Shown one piece after another: positions 1 through 5,038 of a DNA stretch of 6,625 nucleotides. Position 1 is the stretch's first letter, and each line of letters begins with the position of its first letter. The notes under the pieces were generated by a model. It was not told the DNA's origin. It ran no database searches and saw only the letters and a program-made list of their open reading frames with translations. The stretch covers positions 1 to 6,625 of the forward strand of contig CACJBM010000082.1 of NCBI GenBank assembly GCA_902591645.1, in the 5' to 3' direction. Source of the stretch: an uncultured Verrucomicrobiota bacterium. GTDB lineage: Bacteria > Verrucomicrobiota > Verrucomicrobiae > Verrucomicrobiales > DEV007. The position numbers and the translations under genes are program-made.

Positions 1-1
1 A

Positions 2-1123
2 GAGACTGCAAAAGATGGCTACGGGTTCCTTCGTGTGCCTTCCTTTAGTTTTGCTAAACATGCTGATGATATTTATATCGGTTCGAATTTCATTAAAGAG
101 TATGATCTAAGAATCGGCAATTTGGTAACAGTTATTGCCAGGGCTCCTAAGGACAGAGAGAGATTCTTATCGACCAATGAAGTCATTGAGATTGAAGGTA
201 TACCAGTTGAGGATTGGGAGGCACCTACGATATTTGAAAATCTGACTGCGATTTCTCCACGTGAGAGAATAATACTTGAGCCTTCTGACGGTCTATCAGT
301 TAGTCCCAGAGTCGTTGATCTGATAGCGCCTCTTGGGAAGGGCCAAAGAGGAGTTATAGTCGCGCCTCCTCGTGGTGGTAAGACTATTCTTCTTAAGGAA
401 ATTGCCAAGTCGATCGTTGATAATCATAAAGAAGTCGAATTGTTAATATTGCTGTTGGATGAGAGGCCCGAAGAGGTCACTGACTTTGAGGAAAGTGTTC
501 CTGGCGCTCAGGTATATAGTTCAACTTTTGATGAAAGCCCTGACAGGCATGTGTCAGTTGCAGAATTGGTAGCGGAACGAGCAAAGAGAGTCACTGAAAT
601 GGGTAAGGACGCTGTAATACTAATGGACAGTTTAACGCGTCTGGCTCGAGGCTATAATGGCCTCATTTCTGCTGGAGGGAGAGGCAGGGGACGCAGAGGA
701 AAAGGTAAGGGAAGGACAGGCTCAGGAGGCCTTGATACGAGAGCACTTCCTAAGGCTAGAAAAATATTCAGTATTGCCCGTAACGCTGAAGAAGGGGGCA
801 GTCTTACTATGCTGGCAACTGCACTAATTGATACTGGTAGCCGTGCAGATGAGGTTATTTTTGAGGAATTTAAGGGCAGCGGAAACATGGAGATTCAGCT
901 CGATCGTGAATTGCTTGAGAGGAGAATTTATCCGGCCATTAATATTCCAAAGTCAGGAACACGTAAAGATGAGCTCCTCTATCATCCTGACGAATTTAAG
1001 AGGATAGGAATGCTTCGCCGACAGCTGGCGCAGAGACCTGGAGGTGAGGCAATGGAAGTTCTCATCGATCATATACAAAATTCAGCATCGAATGCTGAGT
1101 TATTGCTGACAGGATTGAGGTAA
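2..1123 (+). CDS. rho: Transcription termination factor Rho (5' truncated)
   Basis: Rho is a hexameric RNA-dependent ATPase/helicase that ends transcription by pulling on nascent RNA. The frame is open to the left edge, and the codons before the GTG at 35 encode DGYGFLR, which matches the conserved RNP-like strand of the Rho RNA-binding domain (E. coli DGFGFLR). The GTG is therefore not the start, and the N-terminus lies outside the window. About 373 residues are visible. Numbering from that GTG codon, the motifs are Walker A APPRGGKT (110-117), catalytic Glu in LDERPEE (about 143), Walker B VILMDS (about 194-199), the R-loop KSGTRKDELL (306-315), and an arginine-finger-like Arg in MLRRQ (about 328). 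The Q-loop between RGYN and SGGLD is about 11 residues longer than in E. coli, and the extra residues are Gly/Arg/Lys-rich (around 674-709). The C-terminus looks complete. The downstream rnd gene starts 23 bases later on the same strand. The identification is very secure; only the effect of the insertion is unknown. Confidence 0.97.
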   Translation, partial: ETAKDGYGFLRVPSFSFAKHADDIYIGSNFIKEYDLRIGNLVTVIARAPKDRERFLSTNEVIEIEGIPVEDWEAPTIFENLTAISPRERIILEPSDGLSVSPRVVDLIAPLGKGQRGVIVAPPRGGKTILLKEIAKSIVDNHKEVELLILLLDERPEEVTDFEESVPGAQVYSSTFDESPDRHVSVAELVAERAKRVTEMGKDAVILMDSLTRLARGYNGLISAGGRGRGRRGKGKGRTGSGGLDTRALPKARKIFSIARNAEEGGSLTMLATALIDTGSRADEVIFEEFKGSGNMEIQLDRELLERRIYPAINIPKSGTRKDELLYHPDEFKRIGMLRRQLAQRPGGEAMEVLIDHIQNSASNAELLLTGLR

Positions 1124-1146
1124 CGAAAGTATTAGATCAGTAGAGA

Positions 1147-2265
1147 ATGGGTCCTCAAGATAAAGAGTCTTCAGTGGATAGGAGTTATCACTATATAGAA
1201 GATGAAGAGTCATTGACTCGTTTCATAAAGGAAATCGAAGGCTCTGGCTATGAACGCTGTGCGATTGATACTGAAGCTGACAGTTTGCATTGTTATGAAG
1301 AGAAGCTTTGTCTGATTCAGTTTGCAGTTGAAGATAAGTTTGCCATTATCGACCCCTTAAGTATTGATGATTTATCGATCCTCATTGATTTCATAAATCG
1401 GACCGAAGTTTGGTTGCATGGAGCCGATTTTGACATGCGCATGCTAAAACGAACTTATGGGAGTGTTCCTGAAGTCGTTTATGACACGCAGACAGCCTCT
1501 AGGCTCTTAGGTGTCAAAAAATTCGGATTGGTCAATTTGGTAGAGGATCACTTTGGTGTTGTTCTTCCCAAAACGTCTCAAAAAGCTGATTGGGGGCAGA
1601 GACCATTATCAGAAAAGATGCTCGAATATGCAGTGAATGATGTCAGATATTTATTAAAAATGGCGGACACTCTCACATCGCGTCTTAAGGAATTAGATCG
1701 TTGGGATTGGTTCATTGAGTCGTGCGAGTCAGCAAAAGAGTCAGCATCTGTGATTAAAGAGAAGGACGAGGATCAGGTGTGGCGAATTTCGGGTTGGGGG
1801 AAGCTCGAGCAGGAAGGAATGGCATTCTTAAGAGCCCTTTGGTTTTGGAGGGACGGTGAAGCGGAGAGGAGAGATAGGCCCGCTTTTAAAATTATCGGGA
1901 ACCATGATCTGTTACGTTTTTCACAGGATCTTCAGGAAGGGGCCGGAGTTAAGTTGCCTTCAAGGTTTCCACCTCAGCCAGTCAAAAGATTCAATAAAGC
2001 CATAGAATCAGTCAGAGAGTTGGATCAAGCTGATTTTCCTCAAAGGCCGAAAAGAGTCAGAGGAAAGCGTGACCCTGCAGCAGAAAAGAAGTTTGATAAA
2101 TTAAAGAATCTAAGGGACCGCGTCAGCGAAGGTCTCGATATTGATCCGACGCTCATCGCCTCACGAGCCACATTGGAAAGGGTTGCAGCTTCACCTGAAG
2201 AGGCTGGTGAGATTTTACTTAATTGGCAAAAGAGTTTGCTGATAGAGGCCATTGACGAGATTTAG
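1147..2265 (+). CDS. rnd: Ribonuclease D (DEDDy 3'-5' exoribonuclease with HRDC domains)
   Basis: RNase D is a cytoplasmic metal-dependent 3'-5' exoribonuclease that trims 3' ends of tRNA precursors and other small RNAs. The protein is 372 residues, about the usual family length. All DEDDy catalytic positions are visible: ExoI IDTEAD (Asp41, Glu43), ExoII LHGADFD (Asp96 by alignment to the E. coli LHAGSED motif), and ExoIII YAVND (Tyr161, Asp165). A first HRDC domain spans about residues 218-293. The C-terminal part (about 310-372, with LIASRATLERV and a late ILLNWQKSLL helix) resembles the second HRDC-like domain of E. coli RNase D. The ATG at 1147 is chosen because it leaves a normal leader before the ExoI strand, and the next in-frame ATG would delete ExoI. 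No strong Shine-Dalgarno is seen (only AGAGA touching the start), so translation may be helped by coupling to rho 23 bases upstream. Cotranscription with rho is inferred from strand and spacing. Confidence 0.93.
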   Translation: MGPQDKESSVDRSYHYIEDEESLTRFIKEIEGSGYERCAIDTEADSLHCYEEKLCLIQFAVEDKFAIIDPLSIDDLSILIDFINRTEVWLHGADFDMRMLKRTYGSVPEVVYDTQTASRLLGVKKFGLVNLVEDHFGVVLPKTSQKADWGQRPLSEKMLEYAVNDVRYLLKMADTLTSRLKELDRWDWFIESCESAKESASVIKEKDEDQVWRISGWGKLEQEGMAFLRALWFWRDGEAERRDRPAFKIIGNHDLLRFSQDLQEGAGVKLPSRFPPQPVKRFNKAIESVRELDQADFPQRPKRVRGKRDPAAEKKFDKLKNLRDRVSEGLDIDPTLIASRATLERVAASPEEAGEILLNWQKSLLIEAIDEI

Positions 2266-2296
2266 TGAGCTAATTTTGCTTAATTACGCTGGCTTG

Positions 2297-2320
2297 TTAC
2301 TTTTTACGCTATAAAAGTAA
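2297..2320 (+). terminator. Weak AT-rich hairpin after rnd, possible transcript end
   Basis: TTACTTTT (2297-2304) and AAAAGTAA (2313-2320) are perfect 8-base inverted arms around an 8-base loop, starting 31 bases after the rnd stop codon. The stem has only one G-C pair and is not followed by a real T-run, so it is a poor intrinsic terminator. It may protect a 3' end or be chance in AT-rich DNA. Termination after rnd could instead be Rho-dependent. Confidence 0.25.
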
Positions 2321-2382
2321 ATTATTACTGATGGTTCTCATTAGCTAGGTAAGACAGATCCTCCCAAGAATATATTATTTGC

Positions 2383-2400
2383 AATAATTGATAAATTATT
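2383..2400. repeat. Short AT-only inverted repeat upstream of the zinc-ribbon gene
   Basis: AATAATT (2383-2389) and AATTATT (2394-2400) are complementary arms around a GATA loop, 40 bases before the start codon at 2441. The stem contains no G-C pair and would be unstable in RNA. As DNA it could be a small operator-like palindrome overlapping the TTGATA hexamer, but chance is likely at this base composition. Confidence 0.25.
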
Positions 2401-2430
2401 ACTTATTGTAAAGATATATTAAATATTAAT

Positions 2431-2434
2431 AGGA
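2431..2434 (+). promoter_or_regulatory. Ribosome binding site for the zinc-ribbon gene
   Basis: AGGA lies six bases before the ATG at 2441, a good Shine-Dalgarno distance. It supports that ATG over the internal Met22, whose use would cut away the leader just before the first zinc-binding CxxC. Confidence 0.55.
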
Positions 2435-2440
2435 CCTAAT

Positions 2441-2851
2441 ATGGCAGTACATTCAGGAGATCATTCCAAATTTTCAAAATTACTCAAATCGTGTCGGTTT
2501 GAAATGGAATGTCACCAATGCGGCGGGAAATTATCGATTAGTATTGAGGAAGGAGAAAAGAAGCATGATTGTCCATTCTGTGATGAGAGTAAGGTATCCA
2601 ATTCTCAATCCTACAAGTTAAATGTTGAGTCTCAGGTTCTGAGCTTCCCTAATTCCTTAAAGAGAGGAGAGAGGACCTGGCACGATCGTCACATTAAGGA
2701 AAAGCGGTCATGGATGCGACGTAAGAAGATGCAACGATCCTTCGATAGGAGCTTTAATTTTATAATGAATCGCTTTTCGAGAATTTTTGCTTTGGGGTTA
2801 GCTACTGTGCTAGGAGTAGGTGTTATAGTCTTCGCACTTGGCGGCAATTGA
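2441..2851 (+). CDS. Zinc-ribbon protein with C-terminal membrane anchor, function unknown
   Basis: I do not recognise a named family for this 136-residue protein. It begins with a four-cysteine zinc ribbon: CHQC (Cys24, Cys27) and CPFC (Cys44, Cys47), separated by 16 residues, with GGKL after the first pair as is typical of small rubredoxin-like zinc ribbons. A polar linker follows (about 50-70), then a strongly basic stretch (about 74-113) rich in Arg, Lys and Trp. Last is a single hydrophobic helix (about 114-133, FALGLATVLGVGVIVFALGG) ending three residues from the C-terminus or less. There is no signal peptide. By the positive-inside rule the zinc ribbon should face the cytoplasm and the protein should be tail-anchored in the inner membrane. 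It is transcribed toward the sensor-kinase gene, whose stop codon is 25 bases away, so it is not in that operon. It could be a membrane-attached adaptor or nucleic-acid-binding protein, but this is open. The ORF is supported by the RBS, the paired cysteines and the membrane helix. Confidence 0.8.
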   Translation: MAVHSGDHSKFSKLLKSCRFEMECHQCGGKLSISIEEGEKKHDCPFCDESKVSNSQSYKLNVESQVLSFPNSLKRGERTWHDRHIKEKRSWMRRKKMQRSFDRSFNFIMNRFSRIFALGLATVLGVGVIVFALGGN

Positions 2852-2876
2852 TCCTTTTCATTAAGATTACACTGAA

Positions 2877-4163
2877 TCAATCATTGGTCGTATTAATTGG
2901 TATTTTAATTTTGAAAGCTGTAACGATGCCGGGAGTGCTGCTTACAGAGATCTGTCCTTCATGAGCTTCGATGGCACGTTTCACAATTGATAATCCGAGT
3001 CCTGTACCTTTTTTCTCGGCCCCATGACTTTGATCGATTCTATAAAATCTCTTAAAAATAAATTCTATAGCATCCGAGCGTATGCCGACCCCGTCATCTT
3101 TGACTGTTATAGTGTCCTCGTTAGACCCTCGGTCCAATGAAATTGTGATCTTAAGGCCAGGTTCATCGTTTTCTTTTAGAGCATTTTCAATGAGATTAAA
3201 TAGGATCTGGTCCCAGTAAAAAACATCACCATTAATGATTGAGTTTTCAGGAAGTTTCAGCTCTGAGGTGGCTTGTTTTTGCTCAAAAAATGGATTCAAC
3301 CGGGCGATAACTTCTTCCGCGCAGGCCCTTAAATCAAAGGGTTTTATCTGTATGGTATCTGAATGTGATTCGAGTTTGGATATGGTAAGCATATCTTCGA
3401 TGATTCGAGCTATGCGGTGACCATGCTTTTGCATTATATTTAGAAACTTAAGAGAATTTACTTTGTCTCTAATTTCACTATCAATTAAATTTTCCAGATA
3501 ACCGTTAATGATTGTGAGAGGGGTGCGAAGTTCGTGAGACGCATTGGCTACAAAGTCTTTCCTTACTAAGTCGAGATTTCTGGCGTCAGTGACGTCTCTT
3601 AGAACCACTCTTGCTCGTGTGACTGATTTTACTCCGGTAAGGGTCAGTGGCGCCACTTCGACTTCGAGAGCCCTTACTGAATGCTCTGAGTCATTAGGGA
3701 TTTGGTGCTGGATCTCGATTGTTTCTATGCGCTGAGTGTTGATCGATTTTTGTATTAATTTGATTAAGTTTGTGTTTTTGATGTGATCAGCAGCGTCCAG
3801 CTCGAGTGGGGGGGATGCCCATCCGAAAAGGTTGCAGGCACTAGGGTTTGTGAAACGTATTTTTAGTCCTTGATCAAAAACGATCACGGCATCAGCAAGG
3901 CCATCCACAACAGCGGCAATAAGATCTTCTCTTCTTTCTACACGTTTTTCTAATGTCTCAGCTTCGAAAATTTGATCAATGATCAGATTTTCGAGTTGCT
4001 GATATGCGGAGTGATGGGCTTTAGCTGAGTGACCGGTCAATAGCTTCCGGTCGTTATTTTTGAGGGCCAGAGCCAATTTAGAGATTCTTCTTTGATTCTT
4101 TTTTCTCTGCAATACGAGAATTAAGAAAAGAACTGCAATTAATAGAATGTAATAAATTGTCAC
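2877..4163 (-). CDS. phoR: PhoR-type membrane sensor histidine kinase
   Basis: This is a two-component sensor kinase that would autophosphorylate on histidine and pass phosphate to the adjacent PhoB-type regulator. At 428 residues it is close to E. coli PhoR. In order it has one N-terminal membrane helix (about 3-18) followed by a basic cluster (RKKNQRR), a linker and coiled-coil-like segment (about 50-80), a PAS domain (about 80-195, with DAVIVFD and FTNPSACNLFGW), HisKA with the H-box NASHELRTPL (His210), and the HATPase domain: N-box NLIENALKEN (323-332), G1 DDGVG (356-360), F-box IFKRFYR (369-375), G2 GTGLGL (386-391). No periplasmic sensor domain is present. The start is GTG at 4161-4163, overlapping the regulator stop as GTGA, with AGGAG six bases upstream, so translation is likely coupled. 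Kinase function is certain. The phosphate role is inferred from architecture and from the nearby Na/Pi transporter; another single-helix PAS kinase remains possible. Confidence 0.9.
   Translation of the reverse strand: MTIYYILLIAVLFLILVLQRKKNQRRISKLALALKNNDRKLLTGHSAKAHHSAYQQLENLIIDQIFEAETLEKRVERREDLIAAVVDGLADAVIVFDQGLKIRFTNPSACNLFGWASPPLELDAADHIKNTNLIKLIQKSINTQRIETIEIQHQIPNDSEHSVRALEVEVAPLTLTGVKSVTRARVVLRDVTDARNLDLVRKDFVANASHELRTPLTIINGYLENLIDSEIRDKVNSLKFLNIMQKHGHRIARIIEDMLTISKLESHSDTIQIKPFDLRACAEEVIARLNPFFEQKQATSELKLPENSIINGDVFYWDQILFNLIENALKENDEPGLKITISLDRGSNEDTITVKDDGVGIRSDAIEFIFKRFYRIDQSHGAEKKGTGLGLSIVKRAIEAHEGQISVSSTPGIVTAFKIKIPINTTND
4160..4163 (-). other. GTGA stop/start overlap of regulator and kinase
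   Basis: Read on the - strand, these four bases are GTGA. GTG starts the kinase and TGA ends the response regulator. Such overlaps usually mean one transcript and coupled translation, keeping the two partners in a fixed ratio. Confidence 0.85.
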
Positions 4164-4852
4164 GCGGTACTCCTGTATTGATAACCGACACCGCGGACAG
4201 TTTCAATACAGCGCGACAAATCTCCTAACTTTTCTCGGAGTCTCTTGACGTGAGTATCTAGGGTTCTCGAGTTTGCGGTGTCCCTGTACCCCCATACTTC
4301 TCGCAATAAATCCTCACGATTTTGTACAGTCCCTTCTCTCTCTACCATCAGGATTAGTAATTTAAATTCAGTTGGAGTAAGGTCTATTTGCTCTCCTGAC
4401 ACAAAGCAATGAAGGGAATTCTTGTCTAATCGGAATTTTCCTGAAGAAATGGTAGAGTTAGCGGTTGTTGTATTTATTCTTCTCAGAAGAGCTTTGACCC
4501 TTAATACTAGCTCTTTTGGGCTGAAAGGTTTTGTTAGATAATCATCGGCTCCCATTTCGAGTCCGGTAATCACATCATCTGGCTGTGCCTTTGCGGTTAG
4601 CATTATGACCGGTATATCTTTGGTCCTACTGTCGAGGCGGAGCTCTTTAAATACTGTAAATCCATCCATTTTTGGTAGCATCAGATCAAGAATTATCAGA
4701 TCGGGTCCTTTTTCTTTGGCTATTTCAAAAGCTTCAACTCCATCTTTGGCGAGCAATGTTTCCATATACTCCCGCTCTAAATTGAAACTTATGAGCTCCC
4801 TTATGTCAGACTCATCTTCTGCTATTAAAACATTATATCTATGATCTGACAT
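4160..4852 (-). CDS. phoB: PhoB-type (OmpR family) DNA-binding response regulator
   Basis: This response regulator is phosphorylated by the neighbouring kinase and then binds promoter DNA. The 230-residue length is typical of PhoB/OmpR proteins. The receiver domain (about 6-120) has the acidic pair Glu12-Asp13, phosphoacceptor Asp56 in LILDLMLPKMDG, Thr86 in IMLTAK, Tyr105 and Lys108 in DDYLTKPF, so all switch residues are present. The C-terminal winged helix (about 132-229) has the family signatures LTPTEFKLL, REDLLREVWGY, RTLDTHVKRLREKLG (recognition helix) and TVRGVGYQY. The ATG at 4850-4852 puts the first receiver strand right after a short N-terminus; upstream there is no strong Shine-Dalgarno. 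The gene lies 186 bases downstream of the Na/Pi transporter on the same strand and overlaps the kinase by four bases. The PhoB name rests on sequence style and the phosphate-transport neighbour; the OmpR-family class is certain. Confidence 0.92.
   Translation of the reverse strand: MSDHRYNVLIAEDESDIRELISFNLEREYMETLLAKDGVEAFEIAKEKGPDLIILDLMLPKMDGFTVFKELRLDSRTKDIPVIMLTAKAQPDDVITGLEMGADDYLTKPFSPKELVLRVKALLRRINTTTANSTISSGKFRLDKNSLHCFVSGEQIDLTPTEFKLLILMVEREGTVQNREDLLREVWGYRDTANSRTLDTHVKRLREKLGDLSRCIETVRGVGYQYRSTA
4170..4174 (-). promoter_or_regulatory. Ribosome binding site deciding the kinase GTG start
   Basis: On the - strand AGGAG stands six bases before the GTG at 4163, inside the last codons of the regulator gene. 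It is the clearest Shine-Dalgarno in the window and supports the overlapping GTG as the true kinase start. Confidence 0.7.
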
Positions 4853-4888
4853 TTTTGCAGTGCGTAGGCTCAGATGAAATAATTAATA

Positions 4889-4906
4889 GTTACAATTGTG
4901 GCACAG
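4889..4906 (-). promoter_or_regulatory. Possible Pho-box-like direct repeat upstream of the regulator gene
   Basis: On the - strand the two 7-mers CTGTGCC and TTGTAAC are separated by ACAA, giving the 11-base period of Pho boxes (consensus CTGTCAT-N4-CTGTCAT). Each half matches only about four of seven positions. A -10-like TATTAA (4883-4888) abuts the repeat, whereas known Pho promoters place the -10 about ten bases further on. The position, 37-54 bases before the ATG, would suit autoregulation, but the match is weak. Confidence 0.22.
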
Positions 4907-4940
4907 TTAATTTATCGCAATGATTAAGATTAAACAACCA

Positions 4941-4956
4941 TCCTAAAACCTTAGGA
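4941..4956 (-). terminator. Small hairpin in the spacer, possible terminator or 3' structure
   Basis: On the - strand TCCTAA and TTAGGA form a perfect 6-base stem around a GGTT loop, 83 bases after the transporter stop codon. The sequence after it (TGGTTGTTTAATC) is only mildly T-rich, so this is a weak candidate for the end of the transporter transcript. It could also be a small DNA palindrome. Confidence 0.25.
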
Positions 4957-5038
4957 AGCACATGTGAATAGCAGAAAAAATAACTAAATATTCTTATCGC
5001 TCAGAATTTGCCCATCTCAATAAACTGTCTTGGGTCAA

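Larger units (their letters stand above)
2266..2440. other. AT-rich intergenic spacer between rnd and the zinc-ribbon gene
   Basis: This 175-base spacer is markedly more AT-rich than the flanking genes and has no credible small ORF. It should hold the end of the rho-rnd transcript and the start of the next one. It contains two short AT-dominated inverted repeats (2297-2320 and 2383-2400) and a -10-like TATATT (2415-2420). A TTGATA at 2388-2393 resembles a -35 box but lies 21 bases from that -10, which is too far for a standard sigma-70 promoter, so no promoter is called with confidence. Confidence 0.6.
4853..5038 (-). other. Intergenic spacer between the Na/Pi transporter and the regulator gene
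   Basis: This 186-base AT-rich spacer should hold the transporter transcript end and probably a promoter for the regulator-kinase pair. Seen on the - strand it contains a T-rich run (TTATTTTTT, about 4975-4983) without a convincing GC stem before it, a 6-base-stem hairpin (4941-4956), and an imperfect 7-4-7 direct repeat resembling a Pho box (4889-4906) with an 8-base palindrome ACAATTGT inside it (4892-4899). No small ORF is supported. Confidence 0.55.

Noticed and set aside
35..37. GTG as the start codon of rho
   Set aside because: The codons before it continue conserved Rho sequence (DGYGFLR) to the window edge, so the gene begins upstream.
73..408. Open frame of 111 codons on the - strand inside rho
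   Set aside because: It lies wholly antisense to conserved Rho sequence, has no recognisable domain and looks like a codon-bias shadow.
674..727. Purine-rich tract as a possible repeat or regulatory element
   Set aside because: The G/A-rich run is explained by the Gly/Arg/Lys codons of the Rho Q-loop insertion; no exact tandem unit is present.
2689..2880. Open frame of 63 codons on the - strand across the zinc-ribbon gene end
   Set aside because: It is antisense to the basic and membrane segments of a better supported gene and overlaps the kinase stop; no domain or good RBS was seen.
2884..2902. Direct repeat ATTGGT-N7-ATTGGT near the kinase 3' end
   Set aside because: It is inside the kinase coding sequence, encodes ordinary C-terminal residues and is short enough to be chance.
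4975..4983. T-run on the - strand after the transporter as an intrinsic terminator
   Set aside because: The preceding sequence offers only a bulged AT stem of a few pairs, so there is no convincing terminator hairpin.
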